A stretch of 64,000 bases of DNA, from positions 1-64,000 of the forward strand of contig CANRLC010000001.1 of NCBI GenBank assembly GCA_947631405.1. Direction: 5' to 3'. Both the position numbers and the translations under genes were made by a program. The notes beneath the pieces were generated by a model that worked only from the letters and a program-made list of their open reading frames with translations, did not search any database and had not been told where the DNA came from. The DNA comes from an uncultured Clostridia bacterium (lineage in GTDB: Bacteria; Bacillota; Clostridia; Christensenellales; Aristaeellaceae). Below are positions 17,338 to 26,574 of this stretch, piece after piece. Positions within the stretch are counted from its first letter, which is position 1, and each line of letters begins with the position of its first letter.

Positions 17338-19604
17338 ATTTGCCCCAGCTGATCGACCGCCTTCACCGCACGCCCTCCTTCATGGAGAACGTCACCAACT
17401 GGCAGGTCATCCCCCCGCGCGAGGCCGAATACGCGCCCTTCCCGGACGACCTCGACCCGCGCGTCGCGCCGGTGCTGTCCGCGCGCGGCATCTCGCGGCT
17501 GTACAGCCACCAGCGCCGCGCGTTCGATCTGGCGCGGGAGGGGAAGGATCTGTGCGTGGTGACGCCCACGGCCTCGGGCAAGACGCTGTGCTACAACCTG
17601 CCCGTGCTCAACGCCATCCTCCGCAACCCCGACGCCCGCGCGCTCTACCTGTTCCCGACGAAGGCGCTCTCCGCCGATCAGGTGTCCGAGCTTTACGAGC
17701 TGATCGAGGCGATGGGCGTGGACGTGAAGACCTACACCTACGACGGCGACACGCCCGCCGCCGCCCGCAGGCAGGTGCGTCAGGCCGGGCATATCGTGGT
17801 CACCAACCCGGATATGCTTCACTCCGGCATCCTGCCGCACCACACGAAGTGGGTCAAGCTCTTTGAAAACCTGCGCTACGTCGTCATCGACGAGATCCAC
17901 GCCTATCGCGGCGTGTTCGGCTCCAACCTCGCCAACGTGCTCAGGCGCCTTGATCGCCTTTGCCGCTTCTACGGCTCCCATCCGCAGTTCATCTGCTGCT
18001 CGGCGACCATCGCCAACCCCGGCGAGCTGGCGCAGACGCTGATCGGCCGCCCGGTCGAATTGATCGACCACAGCGGCGCGGCCAGCGGGGAAAAGCACGT
18101 CGTCTTCTACAATCCGCCGGTGGTCAACCGGCAGCTCGGCGTGCGCAAGTCGGCCCTGCAGGAGACGCTCTCCATCGCCTCCATGCTCGTGGACAACGAC
18201 ATTCCGACCATCGTCTTTGGCAAGTCCCGCCTGACGGTCGAGGTGCTCACGCGCCACCTGAAGGAGCGCGTGCGCGATCCGCTGGGCAACGCCGGGCGCG
18301 TGCGCGGCTACCGCGGCGGCTATCTGCCCACGCTGCGCCGGGAGATTGAGCGCGGGCTGCGCCGGGGCGACATCCGCGCCGTGGTCTCCACGAACGCGCT
18401 GGAGCTGGGCATCGACATCGGCCAGCTCGACGCCTGCGTGATGTGCGGCTACCCCGGCACCATCGCCAGCACATGGCAGGAGGCCGGCCGCGCCGGCCGG
18501 CGCAAGAACACCGCGCTCACGGTCGTGGTCGCCACGTCCTCGGCGCTCGATCAGTACATCGTCACGCATCCGGACTACTTCTTCGGCCGCTCGCCTGAAA
18601 ACGCGCTGGTACACCCCGACAACCTCTATGTGCTGATGAACCACGTCAAGTGCGCCGCCTACGAGCTGCCCTTCGAGCAGGGCGAATCGTTTGCAAAGGG
18701 CGTCTCCACCGGGGAGATGCTCGAGTATCTGGCGGAGGAAAACATCCTGCATCTGGCCGACGGCCGCTACCACTGGATGGCCGAGGAGTTCCCGGCGGCC
18801 GATCTGTCGCTGCGCTCGGTGACCAGCGAAAACTTCCTCATCATCGACATCACGCGCCCGGAGCACCGCGTCGTGATCGGCGAGATGGATCGCTACACCG
18901 TGCCGATGCTGCTGCACGAGCACGCGATCTACATGCACGAGGGCCAACAGTATCAGGTGGAAAAGCTCGACTTCACCGAGAAGAAGGCGTATGTGCGCAG
19001 CGTGGACGTCGATTACTACACCGATGCGGATCTCAACACCAGCATCAAGGTGATCGACGTGCTCAAGGAGCAGCCGTTTGCCGGCGGGCAGCTCGCCTTC
19101 GGCGAGGTCGTGGTCACATGGCTGGTGACGATGTTCAAGAAGTTCAAGCTCGACACGCAGGAGACGCTCGGCTTCGGCCCGGTCGATCTGCCGGAGCTGG
19201 AGATGCCGACCAACGCCTGCTGGTGGGCCATGGGCGAGGAGGTCACGGGCGGGCTGACCATGGACGATCTGCAAGGCGGGATGCTCGGCGTTGCGAACGC
19301 GCTGCGCCAGATTCTGCCGCTGTACCTCATGTGCTCGCCCGGCGATCTGTGCGTGCAGTATCGCGTGCGCGACCCGTTCACGCGCCTGCCGACGATCATC
19401 GTCTTCGACAACTACGCGGGCGGCATCGGCCTGAGCGAGCGGGTGTACGGCATGCGCTCGGTGATCTTCGAGGATGTGGCCGAGCTGATCGCCCGCTGCG
19501 GCTGCGAGGCGGGCTGCCCCTCGTGCGTCGGCCCGAGGGCCGAGGTGGGGGAAAACGGCAAGAAGACCGCGCTGCTGCTCGCCGAAAGGCTGGCTAAACA
19601 ATGA
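17334..19604 (+). CDS. mrfA: DEAD/DEAH helicase, MrfA (YprA) family
   Basis: The product has 756 residues. The ATG at 17334 overlaps the upstream stop as ATGA and gives the family N-terminus. It is a superfamily 2 helicase with Walker A TPTASGKT (77-84), DEIH in YVVIDEIHAYRGVFG, the SAT motif CCSATIANP, QEAGRAGRR motif VI, and a C-terminal four-Cys zinc cluster CGCEAGCPSCVGP. In Bacillus subtilis MrfA and the exonuclease MrfB repair mitomycin C damage independently of UvrABC. Here the next gene is an MrfB homologue, overlapping by four bases, so the pair is conserved. Confidence 0.92.
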   Translation: MNLPQLIDRLHRTPSFMENVTNWQVIPPREAEYAPFPDDLDPRVAPVLSARGISRLYSHQRRAFDLAREGKDLCVVTPTASGKTLCYNLPVLNAILRNPDARALYLFPTKALSADQVSELYELIEAMGVDVKTYTYDGDTPAAARRQVRQAGHIVVTNPDMLHSGILPHHTKWVKLFENLRYVVIDEIHAYRGVFGSNLANVLRRLDRLCRFYGSHPQFICCSATIANPGELAQTLIGRPVELIDHSGAASGEKHVVFYNPPVVNRQLGVRKSALQETLSIASMLVDNDIPTIVFGKSRLTVEVLTRHLKERVRDPLGNAGRVRGYRGGYLPTLRREIERGLRRGDIRAVVSTNALELGIDIGQLDACVMCGYPGTIASTWQEAGRAGRRKNTALTVVVATSSALDQYIVTHPDYFFGRSPENALVHPDNLYVLMNHVKCAAYELPFEQGESFAKGVSTGEMLEYLAEENILHLADGRYHWMAEEFPAADLSLRSVTSENFLIIDITRPEHRVVIGEMDRYTVPMLLHEHAIYMHEGQQYQVEKLDFTEKKAYVRSVDVDYYTDADLNTSIKVIDVLKEQPFAGGQLAFGEVVVTWLVTMFKKFKLDTQETLGFGPVDLPELEMPTNACWWAMGEEVTGGLTMDDLQGGMLGVANALRQILPLYLMCSPGDLCVQYRVRDPFTRLPTIIVFDNYAGGIGLSERVYGMRSVIFEDVAELIARCGCEAGCPSCVGPRAEVGENGKKTALLLAERLAKQ

Positions 19605-20773
19605 GGAGCCTGCGCGAGCGGCTGCAAGCCGTGGCGAGCCAGAGCGCGCCCGCGCGGGAGACAAGGCCCGCGCGCGCGGAGCCGTTCTTCTGCCGGGAGC
19701 GGACGGTAGAATTGTCCCTGCTGCGCGGCGTGGAGGAGACGACACTTAACGATGTGCGCGCGTGCGACCCGCTCTTTGCGGGCGACCGCTGGAATCCCCA
19801 AAGGCTGCTGTTTCTGGACACGGAGACGACGGGCCTCTCCGGCGGCGCGGGCACGATCGCCTTCGAGATCGGCGTGGGCTTTCTGACGGACGAGGGCATG
19901 GTCATCCGCCAATACGTCATGCGCGACTACGGCGAGGAGGCCGCGATGCTGCGGGAGATCGCCTCCCTGCTCTCGCGCAGCGAGGCGCTGGTGACCTTCA
20001 ACGGCAAGAGCTTCGACATCCCGCTGCTGGAATCGAGGATGATCATGCAGCGCATCCGCGTGCCGGTCTCGCAGATGCCGCACCTCGATCTGCTGCACGC
20101 GTGCAGGCGCGTCTACAAGCTGCGGCTGGGCCGCTGCAACCTGACGGCGCTGGAGGCGGCGGTGCTGGGCAAGGCGCGGGACGACGATCTGCCTGGCTCG
20201 CAGGCGCCGCAGCGCTACTTCGATTATTTGAAAAGCGGCGAGTTTGCGCTATTGGAGGACGTGCTGCGCCACAACTTTGAGGACGTGCAGAGCCTCGCCG
20301 AGCTGACGGGGGAGCTTTGCCGGGCCTATCGCGAGCCGCAGAGGCTTTCGCATCCGCAGGATCTCTACGGCGTCGGGCGGACGCTGCTGCGCGGCGGGCA
20401 GACGGAGCGAGCGAGGCGATGCCTGCGCATCGTGGGGTGCAGCACGCTCGCCCCGCAGGCGCACCGCGTGCTGGCGGACAGCTACAAGCGCGGCCGCGAG
20501 TGGCCGCAGGTGATCGAAACCTGCGAGCAGATGATCGCCGCGGGCGAGGGCGGCGTGTGGCCCTACGAGGAGCTGGCGAAATACTACGAGCACGTCGCGC
20601 GCGATCTGCCCGCGGCGCTGCGCTGCGCAAGCGGCGCGCTGGCGTTTTCACTCAACGCCGCGCCGCTGCGGGGAGAGGATCCGCAGCAGACGCAAAGGCT
20701 GACGCGGCGTATCCGCCGCATCAAGGGAAAGCTCGCCGCAGAGCGGGCGGACAGGAAGGAGCAAACGACATGA
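19601..20773 (+). CDS. mrfB: DEDD exonuclease with TPR-like tail, MrfB (YprB) family
   Basis: The product has 390 residues. The RNase H-like exonuclease domain (about 60-240) shows FLDTETTGLSG (first two acidic residues), TFNGKSFDIPLLESR, and HNFEDVQSLAEL for the last acidic residue. Residues 260-390 are helical repeats of TPR type. In B. subtilis MrfB acts with MrfA in mitomycin C lesion repair, and this coupled gene order supports the same role. Start and stop overlap both neighbours by four bases. Confidence 0.9.
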   Translation: MRSLRERLQAVASQSAPARETRPARAEPFFCRERTVELSLLRGVEETTLNDVRACDPLFAGDRWNPQRLLFLDTETTGLSGGAGTIAFEIGVGFLTDEGMVIRQYVMRDYGEEAAMLREIASLLSRSEALVTFNGKSFDIPLLESRMIMQRIRVPVSQMPHLDLLHACRRVYKLRLGRCNLTALEAAVLGKARDDDLPGSQAPQRYFDYLKSGEFALLEDVLRHNFEDVQSLAELTGELCRAYREPQRLSHPQDLYGVGRTLLRGGQTERARRCLRIVGCSTLAPQAHRVLADSYKRGREWPQVIETCEQMIAAGEGGVWPYEELAKYYEHVARDLPAALRCASGALAFSLNAAPLRGEDPQQTQRLTRRIRRIKGKLAAERADRKEQTT

Positions 20774-21465
20774 GCTTCACGGGCAATCTGCTGGGCAATC
20801 AGGCGCTGGCCGCGCACAGCAAGGGCGAGCACGACAAGGCGATCGCGCTCTACGACGAGGGCTACAAAAAGGGCATGGACAAGGCGCGCATGCTCAAGAG
20901 CTACAGCGTGCTGCTGATCCGCTTTGGCCGCTTTGACGACGCGCTGGAGGTGCTCAAAAAGCTGGAGCGCACGCCGGGCGTCACGCCCAAGGATACGGCG
21001 TCCATGCACATCAACTACGCGATCATCCTCTGGAAGAAGGGGCACATCGACCGCGCGATCGAGATCTTGGAGGACGACTTCAGGCGCGTGAAGACCGGGA
21101 CGATGTACAGCGTGATTGGCTATCTCAAGATCGAGAAGGGCGACGCGCAGGCGGCGCTGGAGTTCAATCAGGCGGCGCTCGAATACGACGACGAGGATCC
21201 GGTGCTGCTGGATAACCTCGCCCAGACGTACTATCGCCTGCTGGGCGACAAGCAGACCGCCAAGGGCTACTTCGACAAGGCGTATGCCATCAAGGCCGAC
21301 GCCATCGATACCAACTATTTCTTGGCGCTCTACGACATCGACGCGGGCGATTACGCCTCCGCGCGGGGGCATCTGGAGACCGCGCGCGCGGGCTTCACCT
21401 CGCCGCTCAACTACGCCAGCCCGGAGCGCATTGAGGAAAAGCTGCGCGAGATCGAGGGAAAGTGA
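20770..21465 (+). CDS. TPR-repeat protein
   Basis: The product has 231 residues from the ATG at 20770 (AAGGAG upstream), overlapping mrfB by four bases. About five tetratricopeptide-like helical pairs are visible, for example KGEHDKAIALYDEGYKKG, RFGRFDDALEVLKKL, KKGHIDRAIEILEDD and KGDAQAALEFNQAALEYDD. There is no signal peptide or catalytic motif. It is the last gene of the long plus-strand run and may be a scaffold; a link to MrfAB is suggested only by the coupling. Confidence 0.82.
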   Translation: MSFTGNLLGNQALAAHSKGEHDKAIALYDEGYKKGMDKARMLKSYSVLLIRFGRFDDALEVLKKLERTPGVTPKDTASMHINYAIILWKKGHIDRAIEILEDDFRRVKTGTMYSVIGYLKIEKGDAQAALEFNQAALEYDDEDPVLLDNLAQTYYRLLGDKQTAKGYFDKAYAIKADAIDTNYFLALYDIDAGDYASARGHLETARAGFTSPLNYASPERIEEKLREIEGK

Positions 21466-21521
21466 CAAGGCGCGGCGCTTCCATCTGTTTTTCAATGGGA
21501 CGGTAAAACGGCATAGGATCG

Positions 21522-21557
21522 CAAGGCGGGGTTCAAGCGGCCCCGCCTTGTTTTTTT
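21522..21557 (+). terminator. Strong terminator of the mrfAB/TPR operon
   Basis: The perfect 10-bp stem CAAGGCGGGG/CCCCGCCTTG is followed by seven T. The T tract overlaps the stop codon of the convergent PBP gene. Confidence 0.93.
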
Positions 21558-23925
21558 ATTCTCCGGCGCTTGACAGCGCGGGGATGAGGCTGCGCAGACC
21601 GGAGAGCAGCCCGCCGCCGGGAACGCCGACGCTCGAGACGCGCGCGAGCTGCACGGCCTGCTCGCCCTCCAGCCAGACGCCCTGCTGGAGCAGCTCCTCG
21701 TGGATGGGGATGACCCGATAGGTGTAGAGCACGCCGGGAAGCGCGCTGGTGTCGCGGTAGCTGAGCGCCTCGCCGCCGGAGGCGAGCAGTTCAGTGAGGA
21801 TGACCGACTCGCCGACCGCGTCGCGCTGGATGCGGTAGCGCGCGGAGGACGTCGCCCTGAAGTGAAGCTCCGGGAAGCCGCTCGCGTCGTGCGCGACGTA
21901 GAAGGAGGACGGCGCGGACGGCGCCTCCCAGATGTCGCTGACGGCGTAGGGCCGGTTGGAGGCGAGGAAGACCTCGCTCATCCGGTATTCGCTGGGCGTC
22001 GAATCGCCCGCGAGCATCACCGAGCCGCGCGAGGTCAGCGCGCGCCTGTCCAGGCTCAGCCACACGAGGCCGTCCGGCTGGGTGAACTCCGGCTTGTCCC
22101 GCTCGGCGTAGGCCTGCTTAAAGAACGCAGCCGCGACCGAGGCCGTGTTTCGCCCGCCCGTGATGCCGCTGGGGATGCGGTGGCGCGCGTCGCTCTGGTC
22201 AAAGCCCATCCAGACCGTCACGGCGATCTCGGGGTTGTAGGCCGCCATCCAGATGTCGCGGTTGCCGCCGGACATGTCCACCGTGCCCGTCTTGCCCGCA
22301 ACGGGCGTGTTCGCCGAGAGCATGCGCGTGCCCGTGCCGTTTGAGACGACGGACTGCAGCAACGAGGTCATGAGAAAAGCGTTCTGCTCGGAGATCACCC
22401 GACGCCCCTGCGCCTCGCGCTCGTAGAGCGTGTCGCCGTCCGCGGAGACGATCTTCTCCACGCAGTGCGGCTCGTAATAGGTGCCGCCGTTGGCGAAGGG
22501 AACGTAGGCCGCCGCCAGCTCCACGGGCGTCACGCCGTAGGTCATGGAGCCGAGCGCCAGCGACAGGTTGTGGTCGCTGTCCTCGGTCGGGATGCCCATG
22601 CGCGTCAGGTATTCGACGCCCGTCTCGATGCCGATCTCGTCCAGCAGCCGCACGGCGGGCGTGTTGAGCGAATTGCGCAGCGCCGTGCGCATCGTCACGC
22701 GGCCGTAGTAACGGTCGCCCGAGTTGCGCGGCGTGTAGCCGCCGAAGCTCGTCTTTTCATCCAGCAGCACGGACGCCGTCGTGTAGCCCAATTCCAGCGC
22801 CGGGCCGTACACCGCCAAGGGCTTGAGCGCCGAGCCGGGCTGGCGGCGCATCTGTGTGGCGCGGTTGAGGCCGCGCTGTACGGCATAATCCCGCCCGCCG
22901 ATCATCGCCAGCACCGCGCCCGTGCGCACGTCGAGCGCCGCCATCGCGCTCTGCATCGGCGTGCCGTCCGACGCGTCGGCGGGGAAGTAGCTCTTGTCCG
23001 CGTAGAGCGCATCGCAGATCGCTTGCAATTCGGGGCGATACGCCGTGTACACCGCGTAGCCGCCCTCGATTACCTCGTCCGCGGTGACGCCCAGCAGCCG
23101 CCCGGCCTCGCGCAGCACCTCGTCCGCATACCAGCTCCTGCTGCGCTCCTCCTCCCGCGCCGCGAGCACCCATACGCTCTGTGAGACCGCCTCCTCGTAG
23201 GCGGTCTCGTCGATCATGCCGCCCTCCAGCATGGTCTTGAGCACATATTCCCGCCGCGCGCGGTTGCTGTCGGGGCTGATGTGCGGCGCGTAGGCCGAGG
23301 GCGCCTTGATCGTCGCCGCAAGGCAGGCGCTCTGCGCGAGGGAGAGTTCGCTCGCGTCGATGCCGAAATACGCCTGCGCCGCCGCCTGCAGCCCGTAAGC
23401 GCCGCGGCCGAAGTAGACGGTGTTCAGGTACATCTCCAGAATCTCGTCCTTGCTGTAGCGCGCCTCGATCTGCAGGGCGATGGCCATCTCCTCCAGCTTA
23501 CGGCGGACGGTCTTCTCCGACGAGAGGTGCGTCAGCTTGGCGAGCTGCTGGGTGATCGTGCTCGCGCCCTCGGCGAACGTGCCGCTTTTCAGGTTGCTGC
23601 GCAGCGCGCCGAAGATGCGGTACACGTCGATGCCGCCGTGCTGGTAAAAGCGCATGTCCTCCGCCGCGAGGAACGCCTGCCGGGTGAGCGGCGGAACGTC
23701 GGAGAGCGGGATGACGGTGCGGTCTTCCGCGCCGCGCAGCTCGGCCATCACCGCCTGATCGGCGTCGTAGAGGCGGGTCGTCTGGGCCAGACCGGTCAGC
23801 CTCTGCGGGTCAAGCCGCCGCCAGTGCGGCACGTCCAGCGCGAGGACGAGCGCTACGGCCGCCGCCAGCAGCGCAACACCCACCGCGCAAAGGATCGCGA
23901 CGACGCGCTTTTTACGCTTGCTCAT
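21556..23925 (-). CDS. Class A penicillin-binding protein (PBP1A type)
   Basis: The product has 789 residues from the ATG at 23925; GGAGG lies 12 bases upstream, which is long, so the start is moderately sure. A Lys/Arg-rich N-terminus and one transmembrane helix are followed by a GT51 glycosyltransferase domain (EDMRFYQHGGID with the catalytic Glu; STITQQLAKL) and a transpeptidase domain with SALK (PGSALKPLAVYG, nucleophile Ser), SLN and KTGT. A C-terminal region of about 90 residues looks like a fibronectin type III-type module. It polymerises and cross-links peptidoglycan outside the membrane. It is divergent from the spoIIA operon. Confidence 0.92.
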   Translation of the reverse strand: MSKRKKRVVAILCAVGVALLAAAVALVLALDVPHWRRLDPQRLTGLAQTTRLYDADQAVMAELRGAEDRTVIPLSDVPPLTRQAFLAAEDMRFYQHGGIDVYRIFGALRSNLKSGTFAEGASTITQQLAKLTHLSSEKTVRRKLEEMAIALQIEARYSKDEILEMYLNTVYFGRGAYGLQAAAQAYFGIDASELSLAQSACLAATIKAPSAYAPHISPDSNRARREYVLKTMLEGGMIDETAYEEAVSQSVWVLAAREEERSRSWYADEVLREAGRLLGVTADEVIEGGYAVYTAYRPELQAICDALYADKSYFPADASDGTPMQSAMAALDVRTGAVLAMIGGRDYAVQRGLNRATQMRRQPGSALKPLAVYGPALELGYTTASVLLDEKTSFGGYTPRNSGDRYYGRVTMRTALRNSLNTPAVRLLDEIGIETGVEYLTRMGIPTEDSDHNLSLALGSMTYGVTPVELAAAYVPFANGGTYYEPHCVEKIVSADGDTLYEREAQGRRVISEQNAFLMTSLLQSVVSNGTGTRMLSANTPVAGKTGTVDMSGGNRDIWMAAYNPEIAVTVWMGFDQSDARHRIPSGITGGRNTASVAAAFFKQAYAERDKPEFTQPDGLVWLSLDRRALTSRGSVMLAGDSTPSEYRMSEVFLASNRPYAVSDIWEAPSAPSSFYVAHDASGFPELHFRATSSARYRIQRDAVGESVILTELLASGGEALSYRDTSALPGVLYTYRVIPIHEELLQQGVWLEGEQAVQLARVSSVGVPGGGLLSGLRSLIPALSSAGE

Positions 23926-24062
23926 CGACAGCACCCGCCTCCAAAACGCCTTTTGTCGTATCAGTGCCCCAAACGCGGGCAAATATGCGCGCGGCCGGGC
24001 ATGTTTTCGCGCGCGCGCGCATAGAGTAGCGTGAAGGCGTAACGGACGCGGGAGGGACGAGC

Positions 24063-24407
24063 ATGGGCGCGAAAAGCGACGTGGAGACGAAAAGATGGCG
24101 GCGGCAGGGGGACACGCTGACCGTGTATCTGGCGGGGGAGATCGACCACTGTCAGGCGGAGCGGCTGCGCGAGGAGATCGAGGAACGGCTGCGCGACGCG
24201 TCTGTGCGCTGCCTGCGGCTTGATTTTTCGCGCGTGAGCTTCATGGACAGCTCCGGCATCGGGATGATTATCGGCCGCTACAAGACGATGACCGCGCGCG
24301 GCGGGCGCGTGACCGCCTGCGCCTTGAAGCCGCCGGTGGACAGGCTCTTTCGCATGGGCGGGCTGCACAAGATCATAGCCATCGAGGAGGAGCGATGCGG
24401 CGCATGA
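24063..24407 (+). CDS. spoIIAA: Anti-sigma F factor antagonist SpoIIAA
   Basis: The product has 114 residues and a STAS domain. The motif FMDSSGIGMIIGRYK contains the serine pair; the second (S64) matches the residue phosphorylated by SpoIIAB in B. subtilis. Unphosphorylated SpoIIAA binds SpoIIAB and frees sigma F in the forespore. It is the first gene of an operon with four-base overlaps. I found no convincing sigma-H or sigma-F promoter in the 137 bases upstream. Confidence 0.93.
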   Translation: MGAKSDVETKRWRRQGDTLTVYLAGEIDHCQAERLREEIEERLRDASVRCLRLDFSRVSFMDSSGIGMIIGRYKTMTARGGRVTACALKPPVDRLFRMGGLHKIIAIEEERCGA

Positions 24408-24844
24408 ACAACCACATGGAATTGACCTTCCCCGCGATCGCGCCGAACGAGGCGTTCGCGCGGATGGCGATCAGCGCGTTTCTGGTGAGCGCCGACCCGC
24501 CCGTGAGCATCGTGGCCGAGGTGCGCACGGCGGTCAGCGAGGCCGTGACCAACGCCGTGGTGCATGCCTATCAGGGCGCGCCGGAGGGGGCCGTCACGAT
24601 GCGGGCGGCGCTTGGCGGCGGTCTGCTGCGCGTGGAGATCGAGGACGCGGGCTGCGGCATCGAGGACGTGCCGCGCGCGATGGAACCGCTCTTTACCACG
24701 CGGCCCGACGAGGAGCGCACGGGGCTGGGCTTTTCGCTGATGCAGTCCTTCATGGACGCGGTACGCGTGACCTCGCGGCCCGGTCGCGGCACGCGCGTGG
24801 CGATGGAAAAGCGGCTGGACGCCCCCGCGCGGGAGGCGACGTGA
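24404..24844 (+). CDS. spoIIAB: Anti-sigma F factor / serine kinase SpoIIAB
   Basis: From the ATG at 24404 the product has 146 residues, equal to the B. subtilis protein, and begins MNNHMELTFPA, close to the known N-terminus; an ATG three codons earlier is better placed for the GAGGAGGAG site, so the exact start is open. GHKL-type ATP-binding boxes are SEAVTNAVVHAY, DAGCGI and ERTGLGFSLM. It binds and inhibits sigma F and phosphorylates SpoIIAA. Confidence 0.94.
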   Translation: MNNHMELTFPAIAPNEAFARMAISAFLVSADPPVSIVAEVRTAVSEAVTNAVVHAYQGAPEGAVTMRAALGGGLLRVEIEDAGCGIEDVPRAMEPLFTTRPDEERTGLGFSLMQSFMDAVRVTSRPGRGTRVAMEKRLDAPAREAT

Positions 24845-25521
24845 GGGACGCTCCCTCCGCCGCGCATGACGAAGGGGCGGCGCTCGCCCTGCGCGCGCGA
24901 AAAGGCGATGGGGAAGCGAAGGAGGCGCTGCTGCGCACGCACGGCGCGCTGCTGCGTTCTCTCTCGCGCAGGCTGACGGGCGGCACGGTGAGCGAGGAGC
25001 TGGTGCAGGCGGGGGCCGTCGGGCTGCTGCGCGCCGCGGAGCGCTACGACCCGGCGCAGGGCGCGCGCTTTTCGACCTACGCGCTGCCGTGGGCGCTGGG
25101 CGAGATGCGAAGGGCCTTGCGCCGCGCGCTCGACGAGACCGGCGCCTACGCGCGCAGGCGGCAGATCGCGCGGCAGGAGGAGGCGCTTCGCGCGGCGCTG
25201 GGCCGCTCGCCGAGCTTTCGCGAGCTGGCGGACGCCTGCCGCCTGCCGGACTGGCTGCTGGTGCGGGCGCTCTCCCGCGCCCAGCCGATGGAGGAGGCGC
25301 AGCGCGGCGGGGAACTGCCCGCCGCGGAGATCGACCTGCGCGCCCTCGACCTGCGTCTGGCGCTTTCTAGTCTGGATGCAGACGCGCGGCGCATCATCCT
25401 GCTGCGCTACTTCAGGGACATGACCCAGCAGGAGACGGCGCGCCTGCTGGGCAAGAGTCAGGCGCAGGTCTCCCGAATAGAGCGGCGCGCGCTCGACCTG
25501 CTGCGCGAACGCCTGCGCTAG
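24841..25521 (+). CDS. sigF: Sporulation sigma factor F
   Basis: The product has 226 residues from a GTG overlapping the spoIIAB stop (GTGA). Region 2 is seen in LVQAGAVGLLRAAERYDP and FSTYALPWALGEMRRAL; region 3 lies near GRSPSFRELADACRL; region 4 helix-turn-helix is MTQQETARLLGKSQAQVSRI. Position after spoIIAA-spoIIAB makes it sigma F rather than sigma G or B. It directs early forespore transcription. The Arg/Ala-rich sequence reflects the high GC content. It overlaps the convergent YlbJ-like gene by four bases. Confidence 0.93.
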   Translation: MRDAPSAAHDEGAALALRARKGDGEAKEALLRTHGALLRSLSRRLTGGTVSEELVQAGAVGLLRAAERYDPAQGARFSTYALPWALGEMRRALRRALDETGAYARRRQIARQEEALRAALGRSPSFRELADACRLPDWLLVRALSRAQPMEEAQRGGELPAAEIDLRALDLRLALSSLDADARRIILLRYFRDMTQQETARLLGKSQAQVSRIERRALDLLRERLR

Positions 25522-26369
25522 GGGAACAGGCGAAGCAGGCACTCCATCGCCGCGGCGGAGGCGGCGGCGCGCGCGAGCGCGAGCAGGAGAAGGTCTAAAA
25601 AGCGCACGCCCAAGGGCCGCAAAAACAGCAGATTTTGCACGAGAATGGACGCGCCCGTCGCCCCGCAGGCGGCGCTCAACAGCAGCGCACGCGCATGCGC
25701 GGAAAACGGGGCGAGCGCAAGCGCCCTCGCGCCGCCCGCGATCTCGACGGCGGCGTGCAGCGCGGCGGCGGCGCGCTCGTCCATGCCGGGGAGCAGCGCG
25801 CGCGCGACGGCGGTCAATACGCTGAAAAACACGATGCAACCGCCGACGCTCAAAATCGCCTGCACGCTGTCGGCGATGGGATCGCGCGCGGCGGCGAGCG
25901 GCGCGGCGGCTTGCGGCCCCGTGTCCATCCGGGCGCAGACGACGCGCGCGAGGGCGAAAGCGACAAACGCGCCAAAGAGGTGCGAGGCGAGCAGCAGGCG
26001 GCAAAGGCGCGCGTCCCCCGTGAAGCCGCGCAGCGTGCTCAAAAGGAACATGGGGCTGAGCGTGCCGCACAGCGCCGCGAGCGGCAGCGCCTGCGCGCGG
26101 GTCATCCCCTCGCGCTGCGCGCAGGCGGAAAGCCCCGCCGCGCCGGAGGGCGATCCTCCGATCATCCCCAGCGCCGCGGCGATCGCCCGCGCCGGAAGCC
26201 GCCGGGAGGACAGCCGCATGCCGAGCGCCCGGCAGAGCACCATGTAGGGGAAGAGGCTCGGCACGACGTCCAACCCCCAGACGCGGACGGCCTCGCGTGC
26301 GGCCTGCGCCGCCTGTTCGGGCAGCGCGAGCAGCGCCGCAATCAAAAGCGCGCAAACGGCGGCGATCAT
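25518..26369 (-). CDS. YlbJ/nucleoside-recognition-type membrane protein
   Basis: The product has 283 residues from the ATG at 26369 (GGAGG seven bases upstream). It has about seven hydrophobic helices with the gate-type signatures VVPSLFPYMVLCRALG and MIGGSPSGAAGLSA, which match the sporulation membrane protein YlbJ and its relatives. It is shorter than Bacillus YlbJ (about 400 residues), so it may be a compact homologue of unknown function. Its position against the spoIIA operon fits a sporulation role but does not prove it. Confidence 0.65.
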   Translation of the reverse strand: MIAAVCALLIAALLALPEQAAQAAREAVRVWGLDVVPSLFPYMVLCRALGMRLSSRRLPARAIAAALGMIGGSPSGAAGLSACAQREGMTRAQALPLAALCGTLSPMFLLSTLRGFTGDARLCRLLLASHLFGAFVAFALARVVCARMDTGPQAAAPLAAARDPIADSVQAILSVGGCIVFFSVLTAVARALLPGMDERAAAALHAAVEIAGGARALALAPFSAHARALLLSAACGATGASILVQNLLFLRPLGVRFLDLLLLALARAAASAAAMECLLRLFP

Positions 26370-26504
26370 CGGCATCCCTCCATGGGCCGCGCCCTGCGGC
26401 TCTTTCAAGGCTATATGCCGCCGGCAGCCGGGCGATGCGGGGCGGCAAAGGCCGCAAAACATCGGCATTTTTCGCAAAAAGCGCATTTTTTTCCATTCGC
26501 ACGG

Positions 26505-26534
26505 TTGCGCATCCGCGAGCGCGCGTGGTATAAT
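26505..26534 (+). promoter_or_regulatory. Promoter of the yebC-like gene
   Basis: TTGCGC (26505-26510), an 18-base spacer and a perfect TATAAT (26529-26534) lie 40 bases before the start codon. Confidence 0.75.
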
Positions 26535-26574
26535 GGTGAGCGCGTAATGCAATAGCGAACCGGGAGGTTTTATT

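Noticed and set aside
23926-24062. Sigma-F/sigma-H promoter for spoIIA (GCATA near 24018)
   Set aside because: The spacing to any GGnnAnAnT-like -10 is wrong, and no sigma-H pattern was found.
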